Positions 16,622 through 26,419 of a stretch of DNA of 64,000 bases are shown one piece after another (within the stretch, counting starts at the first letter, position 1; the number at the start of each line of letters is the position of its first letter). Source of the DNA: Bacillota bacterium (lineage in GTDB: Bacteria; Bacillota; Negativicutes; DSM-13327); contig JAGFZX010000006.1 of assembly GCA_017889585.1 (NCBI GenBank), positions 1 to 64,000 on the forward strand, read 5' to 3'. The notes under the pieces were generated by a model. That model was not told the DNA's origin. It did not search any database and saw only the letters and a program-made list of their open reading frames with translations. Made by a program: the position numbers and the translations under genes.

Positions 16622-17221
16622 ATGTTTGCGGACGAAAATGAGCAGTCTTTTACTGCGATTCAATGGTTTAATAAAGGGTATGATTATGATGTTAAAGAAG
16701 ATTATGATAACGCCATTTTAGCGTATACGAAAGCGATTGAATTAAATCCACAAGATGCGGATGCTTACATCAATCGTGGAGTTATTTATGATATCAAAGG
16801 CGAATACAATGTAGCTATTAGGGATTATACTAAAGCGATTGAATTAGAGCCACTAGATGCGGATACTTATACTAATCGTGGAGTAATTTATGATACTAAA
16901 GGTGAATATGACTTAGCGATTATGGATTACACTAAAGCGATTGAATTAAATCCACAAGATGCAGTTGCTTATGTCATGCGTGGTGTTGTTTATGATATCA
17001 AAGGTAAATTCGACTTAGCAATTATTGATTATAATAAAGCAATTGAAATAAATCAACAAGATGCAGATGCTTATCTTAACAAGGCAACTACTTGTAAAAA
17101 AGCAGGATATAACCCTGAAGCGATAGAGTCCTATAACCTATTTATACGCTATGCACCTTCTAATGATCCGAATATAGAAACAGCTAAACAACAAATAAAC
17201 GAACTTGGTGGTACTATCTAA
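16622..17221 (+). CDS. tetratricopeptide-repeat (TPR) protein
   Basis: About 199 residues made of consecutive 34-residue TPRs (AYINRGVIYDIKGEYNVAIR and variants, with AIELNPQDAD linkers). The DNA repeats are nearly identical over 102 bases, indicating recent internal duplication or gene conversion. There is no signal peptide or enzyme domain, so it is probably a cytosolic scaffold. The ATG at 16622 follows AAAGGAG; the track start at 16571 does not have a ribosome site. Confidence 0.85.
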   Translation: MFADENEQSFTAIQWFNKGYDYDVKEDYDNAILAYTKAIELNPQDADAYINRGVIYDIKGEYNVAIRDYTKAIELEPLDADTYTNRGVIYDTKGEYDLAIMDYTKAIELNPQDAVAYVMRGVVYDIKGKFDLAIIDYNKAIEINQQDADAYLNKATTCKKAGYNPEAIESYNLFIRYAPSNDPNIETAKQQINELGGTI

Positions 17222-17348
17222 ATACCTCAGTTATGTTACATATACTTAGAAAAGGGACATCAAGGAGAGCTTGTAGGAAGGTTTGTCAATATGAGCAAAT
17301 TATGATAGTATATTAGAATTAACAATAACGAATGGAGAAAATGAAATT

Positions 17349-17690
17349 ATGCTTGATTTGCCCAATTGTCCCAAATGTAATTCTGAATACACTTACGAAG
17401 ATGGAAGTCTTCTTGTTTGTCCAGAATGTGGCCATGAGTGGACTTTAGGATTAGAGACCGAAAATAGTGAAGATAAAAAGGTTATCAAAGATGCAAATGG
17501 AAATGTCCTAAACGATGGTGACTCTGTAACAATAATCAAAGATCTTAAAGTAAAAGGAAGTTCATCAGCCTTAAAAGTAGGTACAAAAGTAAAAAATATA
17601 CGTTTGGTTGATGGAGATCATAATATTGATTGCCACATTGATGGCTTTGGAGCTATGAAATTAAAATCTGAATTTGTTAAAAAGATTTAA
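17349..17690 (+). CDS. yjdM: PhnA/YjdM-family zinc-ribbon protein
   Basis: A 113-aa protein with an N-terminal zinc ribbon ([13 protein letters not shown] ... CPECGHEW) and the conserved C-terminal SH3-like PhnA domain ([13 protein letters not shown]-type: [20 protein letters not shown], then [20 protein letters not shown]). Despite the historical link to alkylphosphonate use, the biochemical role of the family is unclear. It is monocistronic, with a strong terminator. Confidence 0.92.
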   Translation: MLDLPNCPKCNSEYTYEDGSLLVCPECGHEWTLGLETENSEDKKVIKDANGNVLNDGDSVTIIKDLKVKGSSSALKVGTKVKNIRLVDGDHNIDCHIDGFGAMKLKSEFVKKI

Positions 17691-17744
17691 ATGCGGTTTT
17701 AATGCATTAGAAGCAAACTCTTGGACTACCTCAAAAATCCGTTG

Positions 17745-17794
17745 AACAAAGTGCCAACTTTCAGTATAAAACTGAAGTTGGCACTTTGTTTTTA
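17745..17794 (+). terminator. strong terminator hairpin
   Basis: AACAAAGTGCCAACTT pairs with AAGTTGGCACTTTGTT around TCAGTATAAAACTG (itself CAGT/ACTG paired), followed by TTT. Confidence 0.85.
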
Positions 17795-17844
17795 CGTTAT
17801 AAATTTTATCAGTATGTTGACGTTTAAGAAGATTTGATTTAACA

Positions 17845-17868
17845 TATACTATACAGGGGTATAGTATA
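17845..17868 (+). promoter_or_regulatory. CsoR-type copper operator
   Basis: TATACTATA and TATAGTATA form a perfect 9-bp inverted repeat around CAGGGG, ending about 10 bases before csoR. CsoR operators are palindromes with a central G/C tract like this one. The adjacent gene being csoR supports autoregulation, released by Cu(I). Confidence 0.75.
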
Positions 17869-17877
17869 TGGAGGTGG

Positions 17878-18150
17878 ATGATGTTAAACGAGAGCGAAAA
17901 AATTGATATAAAGAAAAGACTGAGAAAGACAGGTGGGCAAATAAGCGGAATTGAAAAAATGGTAGATGAAGGGCGTTATTGTGTTGATGTATTGCAGCAG
18001 ATTTCGGCGGCAAGGGCAGCCTTAAACAAGGTAGCATTAATGATCCTCGAGAGTCATACAAAGAGTTGCGTGGTGACAGCTATTCAGGAGAATCGTACTG
18101 AGGATACTGTCGAGGAATTAATTGAGATTATATCGAAATTTACCAAATAG
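17878..18150 (+). CDS. csoR: CsoR-family copper-sensing repressor
   Basis: A 90-aa all-helical repressor of the CsoR/RcnR family. The N-terminal RLRKTGGQISGIEKMVDEGR segment and the Cys-His-Cys copper ligands (RYCVDVL, then ESHTKSCV) are all present, which favours Cu(I) over Ni/Co or sulfide sensors. GGAGGTGG precedes the ATGATG start. It sits directly before copA and behind a matching operator. There is no copZ chaperone gene in the unit. Confidence 0.93.
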   Translation: MMLNESEKIDIKKRLRKTGGQISGIEKMVDEGRYCVDVLQQISAARAALNKVALMILESHTKSCVVTAIQENRTEDTVEELIEIISKFTK

Positions 18151-18201
18151 CTACTGTAACAACAATTTTTCATAAGATCTAGAAAGGAAAGGGTGAAAAA
18201 T

Positions 18202-20628
18202 ATGACTGATGGAAACAGTGAGGCTAAGTTAAGCAACCTCACTATAAAAATAGGCGGGATGTCTTGTGCGGCCTGTGCTAATAGAATAGAGAAAGGGCTA
18301 TCATCTTTGAATGGGGTGGAAAAAGCGGGAGTTAATTTCGCAACAGAGAAAGCTTCTGTAACCTATAATAAAGCGCACATGAGTTTGAATGAGATAAGCC
18401 AAAAAATTGAAAAATTAGGATTTCAAGTCATCAAGGAAAAAATAGATTTAAAAATCACTGGTATGAGTTGTGCTGCCTGCTCAGGCCGTATTGAAAAGGC
18501 TTTAAATAAGCTTCCTGGTGTATACAATGCTGTAGTGAACCTGGCAATCGAAAAATCAACAGTTGAGTTTAACCCCGGTCAAATCAATATTGTTGATATA
18601 AAATCAAGAATCGAAAAGTTGGGATTTGGGGCACATGATGTAGCCAACAGTGCTGAAGGAGATATAGAAAAGGAAACCAGAAAAAATGAAGTCACTCAGC
18701 AACGATTTCGTTTGATCCTTTCTGCAGTATTCTCCTTTCCCCTTTTATTTGCCATGGTGCTACACATGATGGGGGTTAGGGGTACTATAACAGATCTATT
18801 AATGAATCCCTATTTCCAGTTCATCGCTGCAACCCCAGTTCAGTTTATTGCAGGATGGCAATTCTATCGGGGGGCATATCTTGCCCTTAGAAATGGGGGC
18901 GCTAATATGGATGTGTTAGTTGCCCTAGGAACGTCAGCCGCTTATTTTTATAGTGTCGTTAATATAATACGGAGAAATCATGACTTATATTTCGAAACAT
19001 CTGCTATTCTAATTACCCTTATTATATTAGGCAAACTATTAGAAGCGACTGCAAAAGGGCGTACGTCAGAAGCTATTAAAGCACTGATGGGGTTACAGGC
19101 TAAAATGGCAAGAGTCATTCGTAATGGACAGGAAATAGATATTCCTATTGAGACCGTATTAGTAGCAGATATTGTTGTGGTTAGGCCAGGGGAAAAGGTA
19201 CCGGTAGACGGTGTTATCACAGATGGTACATCAGCAGTAGATGAATCTATGCTTACAGGGGAAAGCCTACCGGTGGATAAAAAAATTGGCGATGAAGTGG
19301 TTGGTGCCACCATCAATAAGTTTGGCACGTTCAAATTTAGGGCAACCAAGGTGGGGAAAGATACTGCTTTGGCCCAAATTGTACGTATTGTAGAAGAAGC
19401 CCAAGGATCGAAGGCGCCCATTCAGCGCTTTGCCGATGTGGTTTCAGGATATTTCGTTCCTGCCGTTGTTACCCTTTCGGTATTGACCTTTCTTGCTTGG
19501 TACTTTATATTTGACCTTGGAAACTTTTCACGAGCATTAGTCAACTTTACAGCAGTGTTAGTAATTGCGTGTCCTTGCGCGTTAGGGTTAGCTACACCGA
19601 CCTCTATCATGGTTGGAACAGGAAAAGGCGCGGAAAATGGCATCTTGATTAAAGGTGCAGAACATCTTGAAAATGCCCATCGATTAACAACCATTGTCCT
19701 TGATAAAACTGGAACCATCACCAAGGGGCAGCCTGAAGTAACAGATATAATCACAACGGCAGATTTTTCTGATGATGAGATATTGGGTCTCATTGTGAGA
19801 GCCGAGAAAAACTCAGAGCATCCCTTGGCTCAGGCCATTGTTAAATATGGCCAAGGAAAAGGATTATCAATGGAGGACCCGGAAAGTTTTACTTCGATTC
19901 CTGGTCATGGTGTAGAAGTTAGGATTCATGGTCAACGAATTTTAGTAGGAACTCGTAAGCTAATGAGTGAAAACAACATTGAATTTGAAGCATTGATTCC
20001 TAAAATTGAAGGACTCGAGCAGCAGGGTAAGACTGTCATGCTGATGTCGGTCGACAAGCAAATGGCTGGATTGTTCGCGGTGGCTGATACTGTAAAGGAG
20101 AGTTCTGCTGAGGCGGTGGCCCAGCTTCAAAAGTTAGGTATTGAGGTATGGATGATAACTGGGGACAACGAACGTACGGCCCGAGCGATTGCGGCGAAAG
20201 TTGGTATTGATAAGGTTATGGCTGAGGTTTTACCTGAGTATAAGGCTGAAAAGGTTAAGACGCTAAAAAGAGAAGGAAAAGTGGTGGCAATGGTGGGTGA
20301 CGGCATTAACGATGCTCCCGCATTGGTAACTGCTGATGTCGGTTTTGCTATCGGAACAGGTACTGATGTTGCCATTGAAGCTGCCGATATTACGTTGATG
20401 AGCGGTGATCTGAAAGGTATTGTGGCAGCCATCAAGCTGAGTAAAGCGACCATGAGAAATATTAAGCAAAACTTATTTTGGGCACTTATCTATAATTCAC
20501 TAGGTATTCCCATTGCTGCGTCGGGATATTTATCCCCCGTAGTGGCTGGGGCAGCAATGGCTTTTAGTTCAGTATCTGTTGTAACAAATGCCCTGCGACT
20601 AAAAGGATTCAAACCCTATACTGAATAA
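18202..20628 (+). CDS. copA: Cu(I)-exporting P1B-type ATPase
   Basis: Pumps Cu(I) out of the cytoplasm using ATP. It has two N-terminal heavy-metal domains ([15 protein letters not shown] near residue 19; [15 protein letters not shown] near 90), the actuator TGES, the membrane metal site [12 protein letters not shown] (about 456), the phosphorylation site DKTGTIT (about 500), the HP motif SEHPLAQAI, and the hinge [10 protein letters not shown]. The ATG at 18202 follows GGAAAGGG at a normal distance; the track's GTG at 18193 lies inside that site. It forms an operon with csoR and has all catalytic residues. Confidence 0.96.
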   Translation: MTDGNSEAKLSNLTIKIGGMSCAACANRIEKGLSSLNGVEKAGVNFATEKASVTYNKAHMSLNEISQKIEKLGFQVIKEKIDLKITGMSCAACSGRIEKALNKLPGVYNAVVNLAIEKSTVEFNPGQINIVDIKSRIEKLGFGAHDVANSAEGDIEKETRKNEVTQQRFRLILSAVFSFPLLFAMVLHMMGVRGTITDLLMNPYFQFIAATPVQFIAGWQFYRGAYLALRNGGANMDVLVALGTSAAYFYSVVNIIRRNHDLYFETSAILITLIILGKLLEATAKGRTSEAIKALMGLQAKMARVIRNGQEIDIPIETVLVADIVVVRPGEKVPVDGVITDGTSAVDESMLTGESLPVDKKIGDEVVGATINKFGTFKFRATKVGKDTALAQIVRIVEEAQGSKAPIQRFADVVSGYFVPAVVTLSVLTFLAWYFIFDLGNFSRALVNFTAVLVIACPCALGLATPTSIMVGTGKGAENGILIKGAEHLENAHRLTTIVLDKTGTITKGQPEVTDIITTADFSDDEILGLIVRAEKNSEHPLAQAIVKYGQGKGLSMEDPESFTSIPGHGVEVRIHGQRILVGTRKLMSENNIEFEALIPKIEGLEQQGKTVMLMSVDKQMAGLFAVADTVKESSAEAVAQLQKLGIEVWMITGDNERTARAIAAKVGIDKVMAEVLPEYKAEKVKTLKREGKVVAMVGDGINDAPALVTADVGFAIGTGTDVAIEAADITLMSGDLKGIVAAIKLSKATMRNIKQNLFWALIYNSLGIPIAASGYLSPVVAGAAMAFSSVSVVTNALRLKGFKPYTE

Positions 20629-20670
20629 ATTTGATATCACTCGACAGGTGTAAAAGAAGGTGTAAAAAAT

Positions 20671-21351
20671 ATGCAGGCACGTAGTAAACGGATTTTTGTC
20701 ATAGGTTTCTTATTTATGGTGGTTATGGCAAGTTTCATTTTCTATAGCAACCAACGTATTTTGGACGTTGGGTCAAGCTATATTCTGAGTGCTGATGAGG
20801 TGCCGCAGAGTGAAGCGATATTGGTTCTAGGGGCATATGTTTCACCGGATGGAAAAACATCTCAGATGCTTGATAAACGATTACAGGTTGGGTATGATCT
20901 TTATAAGAAAGGTAAGGCCAGTAAAATTATTGTAAGTGGTGACCACGGTCGTAAGGATTATGACGAGGTTAATGTAATGAAAAAGTTTTTTATGGATAAA
21001 GATGTTCCTCCTGAAGCAGTTTTTATGGATCACGCTGGTTTTACGACCTATGATAGTATGTATAGGGCTAGGACTATATTTAAGGTAAATAAAATGATTG
21101 TAGTTACTCAAGAATTTCACTTACCACGGACTATTTTCATTGCTAGAGAATTGGGAGTTGAGGCGTGGGGAGTTGTAGCTGGCAATGGGAACTACAGTGA
21201 TTTGGTAATGTTAAAAAATTACCTGCGCGAAACAATCGCTAGAAGCAAGGCTTTTATTGCAACACTTATAAAACCCTATCCTACATTTTTAGGTGAAACG
21301 ATACCAGTAACTGGTGATGGCAGAATCACTGATGATAAGCCCCCTAAATAA
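20671..21351 (+). CDS. SanA/YdcF-like DUF218 membrane-anchored protein
   Basis: A 226-aa protein with one N-terminal helix (about residues 8-26) and a DUF218 domain: AILVLGAYVSPDG, DKRLQVGYDLYKKGKASKII, SGDHGRKDYDEV and VVTQEFHLPRTIFIARELGV. The family includes SanA, needed for envelope barrier function and vancomycin exclusion in enterobacteria. The molecular activity is unknown; the Asp/His-rich pocket suggests an enzyme. It starts 43 bases after copA but is probably separate, and is followed by a strong terminator. Confidence 0.85.
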   Translation: MQARSKRIFVIGFLFMVVMASFIFYSNQRILDVGSSYILSADEVPQSEAILVLGAYVSPDGKTSQMLDKRLQVGYDLYKKGKASKIIVSGDHGRKDYDEVNVMKKFFMDKDVPPEAVFMDHAGFTTYDSMYRARTIFKVNKMIVVTQEFHLPRTIFIARELGVEAWGVVAGNGNYSDLVMLKNYLRETIARSKAFIATLIKPYPTFLGETIPVTGDGRITDDKPPK

Positions 21352-21394
21352 GAAAATGCTATGAACCTACATTTAGGTTCATAGCATTTTCTTA
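21350..21394. terminator. bidirectional terminator
   Basis: AAGAAAATGCTATGAACCT pairs with AGGTTCATAGCATTTTCTT around ACATTT-like loop bases; the 18-19-bp arms include the A and T tracts. Confidence 0.85.
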
Positions 21395-21481
21395 CGTAAA
21401 CGGACACAAGGCGTGGTTGTGTCCTGTGCTAAGAGGGTAATATACAGGAGATCTAATTAGGGGAAAAAATTGTAAAATGTA

Positions 21482-21536
21482 TTGACAGAATAGCAGAGAT
21501 TGTATTATAGTTTGGTTAACGATTGTTAACCAAACT
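21482..21536 (+). promoter_or_regulatory. promoter with TetR-type palindromic operator (ceramidase-like gene)
   Basis: TTGACA, a 17-base spacer and TTATAG, overlapped at its downstream edge by the perfect palindrome AGTTTGGTTAAC-GATT-GTTAACCAAACT (21509-21536, 12-bp arms). The operator covers the -10 edge and start site, a repression geometry. The core GTTAAC-N4-GTTAAC recurs in front of the tetR gene at 22413-22428. Confidence 0.8.
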
Positions 21537-21548
21537 GGAGGGCTTGAA

Positions 21549-22337
21549 ATGTTAAAATTTGTTGCCGAAGTTATAAGTTGTAAAGCCTACCATTTACGAA
21601 TTGCTTGTCTTGCCGGGGTAATTCTGGCTGCGGTTTGTATCGTGGCAAATTTAACCGCTATTCCTCAAGATCTTAGTTATCATAGTTTTTCTGATGCCAA
21701 GATGCGATGGGGGATTGAGAATGGGAGTAATGTAATTTCCAATGTTAGTTTTATTATTGCTGGCCTTGTAGGTTTAATACGTACTAAGTACTGCCCTTTG
21801 TCACAGATGACTTTTATGTGGAGGTTTTTCTTTTGTTCAATTGCATTTGTTGGACTTGGATCAGCATATTATCACTGGCAACCATCTAACAATACTTTAT
21901 TTTGGGATCGGCTGCCAATGACCGTAGGATTTGCTTCATTAACAGCATGTGTGTGTGCACAGCGTTTTAGCGTTCGAGTAGGAGGTTTGGTATTTGGTCC
22001 ATTAGTGTTAAGCGGTGTATATAGTGTATTGTATTGGTTGATTACAGAACAAGCAGGAGCAGGGGATCTGCGCCCTTATGTATTAGTGCAGTATCTTCCA
22101 ATTCTTCTAGTGCCCCTGATCATTATTCTTTTTCCGAAAAAATTCGAAGGGGATCAATATTATTGGATCTTGCTAAGTAGTTACATAATTGCCAAAGGAT
22201 TTGAAATGCAGGATAACCAAATCTTTGAAATGACTCATCACGTTATTAGCGGACATACTTTAAAGCACTTAATAGCTGGGGTTGGTATCTTGATGTTCCG
22301 TGCAGATCGAATTGAGAATGAAATGTTATGGAAATAG
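21549..22337 (+). CDS. ceramidase-like (CREST superfamily) integral membrane hydrolase
   Basis: A 262-aa protein with about seven membrane helices. Conserved polar positions match alkaline ceramidases: GIENGSNVISNVSF early, GSAYYHWQPSNNTLFWDRLP (His and Asp) in the middle, and SGHTLKHLIAG at the end, giving a Ser/Asp/His zinc-type active site in the membrane. By family it should hydrolyse an amide-linked lipid, but sphingolipids are not usual in Firmicutes, so the real substrate is open. It has its own promoter and shares an operator with the downstream tetR-aas-lplT unit. Confidence 0.75.
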   Translation: MLKFVAEVISCKAYHLRIACLAGVILAAVCIVANLTAIPQDLSYHSFSDAKMRWGIENGSNVISNVSFIIAGLVGLIRTKYCPLSQMTFMWRFFFCSIAFVGLGSAYYHWQPSNNTLFWDRLPMTVGFASLTACVCAQRFSVRVGGLVFGPLVLSGVYSVLYWLITEQAGAGDLRPYVLVQYLPILLVPLIIILFPKKFEGDQYYWILLSSYIIAKGFEMQDNQIFEMTHHVISGHTLKHLIAGVGILMFRADRIENEMLWK

Positions 22338-22379
22338 AAGTGATTGCTGCTGGTTTTAAAACTGAGTGGGGAAATATCC

Positions 22380-22429
22380 TTGACAAGATGATTTCTAATA
22401 ACATACCATTGAGTTAACTTTTGTTAACT
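22380..22429 (+). promoter_or_regulatory. promoter and second GTTAAC operator (tetR unit)
   Basis: TTGACA (22380-22385), an 18-base spacer and TACCAT, followed at once by AGTTAAC-TTTT-GTTAACT (22412-22429). The half sites and 4-base spacing are the same as in the operator at 21509-21536, although the outer arms are shorter. This is consistent with autorepression by the TetR protein encoded next. Confidence 0.75.
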
Positions 22430-22444
22430 TATGGAGGAGAAATA

Positions 22445-23017
22445 ATGGAACAACTATTTGTACATGACGGGAAAAAAGGCGCTATTTTGAAAACTAGTTT
22501 GGAATTGTTTGCTTCTAAGGGCTATAATGCTGTATCTGTGCGGGATATTGCCAAGGCTGCCGGGGTATCGGAAGCGGCGTTGTATAAGCATTTCAAAGGC
22601 AAAGAGGATATGGCTCTTTATATATTTAGTGCCATTATTAGTGAGTATACTAGGCAGCTAGAGCAGGTTGATTCCATGGATGATGAGGCCGTGAACAAGC
22701 TTTGTCATATTGTTGCAGTCACTTATGATTTATATCGCCAGTATCCCAATGAAATTCGATTTGCACTGCTGTCCCAGTATTTTTTGTGGGATATGGTGGC
22801 AGAGGAAATAAAGCCTCATTTCCTTATTCGAAAAATCATTAATGAGGGTATGGATCATGGGAATATACCACGTCAAGAGGTATATCTTTGGATTAGTATA
22901 TATACAGGAATCATGTTGCAACCCTTAGCCCAGTATCCGTATTTTTATGATGTATTGCCTGAATTCGACATATTGAAGACCAAAGTTATTTTCTTAGTAC
23001 GTAAGCTTTTTGGCTAA
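22445..23017 (+). CDS. TetR-family repressor
   Basis: A 190-aa regulator: classic TetR helix-turn-helix near residues 12-55 (ILKTSLELFASKGYNAVSVR, DIAKAAGVSEAALYKHFKGK) and a ligand-binding helical C-terminal domain. The ATG at 22445 follows GGAGGAG; the track start at 22421 lies within the operator. It is first in an operon with the Aas-like and LplT-like genes. By position and shared palindrome it should control that operon and the ceramidase-like gene; an acyl lipid or acyl-CoA-like ligand is a reasonable guess only. Confidence 0.9.
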   Translation: MEQLFVHDGKKGAILKTSLELFASKGYNAVSVRDIAKAAGVSEAALYKHFKGKEDMALYIFSAIISEYTRQLEQVDSMDDEAVNKLCHIVAVTYDLYRQYPNEIRFALLSQYFLWDMVAEEIKPHFLIRKIINEGMDHGNIPRQEVYLWISIYTGIMLQPLAQYPYFYDVLPEFDILKTKVIFLVRKLFG

Positions 23018-23032
23018 AAAAGGAGGATCGGT

Positions 23033-25144
23033 ATGAGAACTTTACTAAGATGGTTATTGAAATTATTATTTAAACCCCAGGTAGTTGGCAGGGAAAAACT
23101 TTCTTTCGAGGGGCCATCCATTGTATTGCCGAATCATGTTTCATTCCTTGATGCTATTTTTTTATATGCTTATTTACCAAGTGGTACTTGTTTTGTTGTA
23201 AATACAGCCATTGCGCGAAAAATCCGTTTTATCTTGAGGTGGGTCAATCATATTACAGTTGATCCCCTTAATCCTTATTCATTGAAAAAAATCATTGGTG
23301 TTGTGAAGAGCGGTACACCAGTGGTGTTATTCCCCGAAGGTCGTATTACTTATACTGGTAATTTGATGAAAATTTATAGTGGGGTAGGCTTAATTGCCCT
23401 TAAAACAGCAGCGAATCTATATCCGGTGATTTTCCTTGGTCCAGAACGCTCGAAAGTGTCTAGAATTCAAGATAAGGTAAAGCCCCGGTGGTTCCCCACG
23501 GTACATATCTATATTGATCAGAAAAGGAAACTTGCAGTATCTAACACCCAGAATGTCCGGCAACAAAAACAAGAAAGCAGTGACAAAATTCTTGATATGC
23601 TGCAACAAGGGATGTTTAAGGCTCGGCAGGAACAAGAACGGCGCGTTAATTTATTTGACAAATTGTTAGATGCCAAGCAGGTACATGGCAGTAGTAAGAT
23701 TATGGCGGAGGATATTAATGGCACCATCACCTACTGTCGAGGCATTATTGGGAGTTATATTTTGGCAAGGAAGTTGCGCCCCTTACTCATCCAGCAGGAC
23801 AACATCGGTGTGTTGCTTCCGAATTCAATTGGTCATCTGATTACCTTATTTGCCTTATTTTATCTTGGCAAGACACCAGCGATTCTCAACTTTAGTGCTG
23901 GCGGCGAAAATAATCTTGATTGTAGTGAGACGGCAGGTGTTAAAGTCATTCTGACCTCCCGCGTATTCATTGAAAAGGGGCATTTTGAAGAACTTGTAGC
24001 TAGACTTAGGGTTAAGTTCCAGATTATCTATTTGGAAGACTTAAAAGCACAGATGAACTGGGGTGACAAAATCAGCGGCTTGATAAAATATCTGAGGGGG
24101 GCTGAATCGGCAGGTGAGGCTGGTGTTATTCTATTTACGAGTGGTAGTGAGAGCAAGCCCAAAGGTGTGCTCTTGCGGCAAGTGAACATTATTTCTAATA
24201 TTAATCAAATTTCTAGTATTATAGACTATACCCACCGCGATAAGATGCTTAATGCATTACCCATGTTTCATTCCTTTGGTCTTACAGCTGGCACTTTGCT
24301 TCCAGTGTTGAGCGGTGTTGAAGTTTTTTTGTATCCATCGCCGCTGCATTATAAAATTGTTCCAGAGATTGCTTATGACCGAAATGCCACTTTGTTATTA
24401 GGTACGCCTACCTTCCTTCACGGCTATGCTAAATGTGCTCATCATTATGACTTTTATAGTCTGCGTTATGTATTGGCTGGTGGAGAAAAATTGAAGGACG
24501 AAGTAAGGCAAATTTGGCAAGAAAAATTCGGTATTCGTATTTTTGAGGGCTATGGTACGACGGAAACGGCACCAGTTTTGAGTTTAAATACGCCTTTATT
24601 TAATCGGGTTGGCACAGTGGGGAGATTCCTCCCGGGCATTGAGTGGCGTACTGAAAAAGTACCTGGTATTGAGGAGGGGGGCAATCTCTTTGTCAAAGGA
24701 CCCAATGTCATGGCCGGTTATCTGCTATATGGTAAAGGCTTTGTACTAGCGCCTGAGTGGTATGATTGCGGTGATGTAGTGAGTATTGATCAGCAAGGTT
24801 TTATCAGCATTCGCTCCAGATTGAAACGCTTTGCTAAAGTATCAGGGGAAATGGTTAGCTTAGATGCAGTGGAAAGGACTGCTGAGAAATGTTTTGGCAG
24901 TAACCGCAATGCTGCTATTAATCTTCCTGATCAGAGAAAGGGAGAAAAAATTGTGTTATATACTATGGAGAAAAATGCCTCTAAGCAAATGCTGCGGGAA
25001 TTTATGAGCCAAACGAAGCAGAGTATGTTAGCTATGCCTGGTGAAGTTTTCATAGTCGATAAATTACCCCTCTTGGGCAGCGGCAAAACAGACTATGTTA
25101 CACTCAAGGCGATGGCTCTTGACGGGGTGAAAAAAAATGGGTAG
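23033..25144 (+). CDS. aas: bifunctional acyltransferase / acyl-ACP synthetase (Aas-like)
   Basis: Reacylates lysophospholipid using fatty acid activated on ACP. Residues 1-210 are a PlsC-type acyltransferase: NHVSFLD (H-x4-D, about residues 34-40) and FPEGRITYTG (about 102). Residues 215-703 are an ANL adenylating domain: FTSGSESKPKGV (P-loop-like, near 367), GYGTTETAPV (about 505) and the C-terminal YDCGDVVSID ... GKTDYVTLKA with its catalytic Lys. The order matches E. coli Aas. The stop overlaps the start of the lplT-like gene by 8 bases. Confidence 0.9.
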   Translation: MRTLLRWLLKLLFKPQVVGREKLSFEGPSIVLPNHVSFLDAIFLYAYLPSGTCFVVNTAIARKIRFILRWVNHITVDPLNPYSLKKIIGVVKSGTPVVLFPEGRITYTGNLMKIYSGVGLIALKTAANLYPVIFLGPERSKVSRIQDKVKPRWFPTVHIYIDQKRKLAVSNTQNVRQQKQESSDKILDMLQQGMFKARQEQERRVNLFDKLLDAKQVHGSSKIMAEDINGTITYCRGIIGSYILARKLRPLLIQQDNIGVLLPNSIGHLITLFALFYLGKTPAILNFSAGGENNLDCSETAGVKVILTSRVFIEKGHFEELVARLRVKFQIIYLEDLKAQMNWGDKISGLIKYLRGAESAGEAGVILFTSGSESKPKGVLLRQVNIISNINQISSIIDYTHRDKMLNALPMFHSFGLTAGTLLPVLSGVEVFLYPSPLHYKIVPEIAYDRNATLLLGTPTFLHGYAKCAHHYDFYSLRYVLAGGEKLKDEVRQIWQEKFGIRIFEGYGTTETAPVLSLNTPLFNRVGTVGRFLPGIEWRTEKVPGIEEGGNLFVKGPNVMAGYLLYGKGFVLAPEWYDCGDVVSIDQQGFISIRSRLKRFAKVSGEMVSLDAVERTAEKCFGSNRNAAINLPDQRKGEKIVLYTMEKNASKQMLREFMSQTKQSMLAMPGEVFIVDKLPLLGSGKTDYVTLKAMALDGVKKNG

Positions 25145-26312
25145 GTTGTCACCATTAGGGGCGCTGTTTACTGCTCAGTTTTTATCGGCCTTTGTTGATA
25201 ATATGATTTTATTTATTGCCCTAGGAATTATAAAACGAGATGCTTATCCTGACTATTATTTACCATTTGTGCAGAGTACTTTTCTGGCTTCCTATATTCT
25301 GTTATCACCATGGGTTGGACGAGTTGCTGACAAAAAGCCGAAGGCCAAGGTGCTTATTATAGGTAATTTAGTTAAAACAATCGGCGTATTAATGTTACTC
25401 GTTGGTTTTGATCCAGCTCTAAGTTATGGGATAGTGGGGATTGGCGCAGTCATCTATAGCCCAGCGAAATATGGCATCTTGCCATTTCTCACTCGGGGTG
25501 ATGATGAGCTATTGCGCGCTAACTCTGGTTTGGAAAGTTATACTATCGTTGCCATTCTCCTCGGATCGGTGGTGGGAGGGGTTCTATCTGATTTATCCAT
25601 TACCCTAGCCCTCCTTATCTCACTGCTGTTATATTGTACATCGATTGGTGTCAATACTATGATCCCCCAAGACCCAGGCAATCGATCCATTACTTATAAG
25701 AACTCCATCCGTGAATTTTTTTCTGATATCGCAATTTTGCTTAAAAATCCCCAAAGTCATTACTCCCTGATTGGTACAGGATCATTTTGGCTGGTTTCTG
25801 CCGCTCTACGGATGATTATTTTTGCTTGGGCACCCCTTACTTTAGGTATCACTAGCGGTACTTCGATTAGTATGATTATTGCTGTTACTGGAGTAGGGAT
25901 TGCCATTGGTGCGCTGGTGACGCCATATCTGATTAGCATTAAGACTTACAGGCGTACGATTTGGTTTGGCTATGTTATGGCAGGGTGTATAATGATTTTC
26001 CTTGTGATTAGTAGTCTAGAGGTAGCTATTGCTTTCTTATTACTCATTGGGATGATGGGAGGTATCTATATTGTACCGATGAATACTTGTCTGCAGCAGG
26101 TCGGTCATCGTACTGTTGGCGAGGGGAAAACCATAGCCGTCCAAAATTTTGTAGAAAATGGTTTTATGTTTTTAGGAGTAGTTATATATACCCTTGGGAC
26201 TAAAAATGGAGTGAGCACCCATATCTCTATCGGTGCTACGGGAATAACACTTTTGCTGCTTGTTAGTTATATGTATATATACATTAGAAATAAAGATTAC
26301 AGTATTAGGTAA
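25137..26312 (+). CDS. lplT: LplT-like lysophospholipid transporter (MFS)
   Basis: A 391-aa MFS protein with 12 predicted helices. The N-terminus (GALFTAQFLSAFVDNMILFI), PWVGRVADKKPKAKVL and YSPAKYGILPFL segments are those of LplT, which flips lysophospholipids inward for reacylation. It overlaps the upstream Aas-like gene by 8 bases, so the two are translationally coupled, the same pairing as in proteobacteria where they are sometimes fused. Confidence 0.9.
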   Translation: MGRLSPLGALFTAQFLSAFVDNMILFIALGIIKRDAYPDYYLPFVQSTFLASYILLSPWVGRVADKKPKAKVLIIGNLVKTIGVLMLLVGFDPALSYGIVGIGAVIYSPAKYGILPFLTRGDDELLRANSGLESYTIVAILLGSVVGGVLSDLSITLALLISLLLYCTSIGVNTMIPQDPGNRSITYKNSIREFFSDIAILLKNPQSHYSLIGTGSFWLVSAALRMIIFAWAPLTLGITSGTSISMIIAVTGVGIAIGALVTPYLISIKTYRRTIWFGYVMAGCIMIFLVISSLEVAIAFLLLIGMMGGIYIVPMNTCLQQVGHRTVGEGKTIAVQNFVENGFMFLGVVIYTLGTKNGVSTHISIGATGITLLLLVSYMYIYIRNKDYSIR

Positions 26313-26419
26313 TTATAGTAACAGAAATCAACTAAATCTGTCTGAATAGGGCGATTTTCTTTTGCAGGAATTTATTATCTTTTGCCGAAGTCTTTAAAAA
26401 AAATAGAGGAGGCGTTAGT

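Noticed and set aside
16722-17130. CRISPR-like regularly spaced repeats
   Set aside because: The repeats are in frame and encode TPR units; there are no unique spacers.
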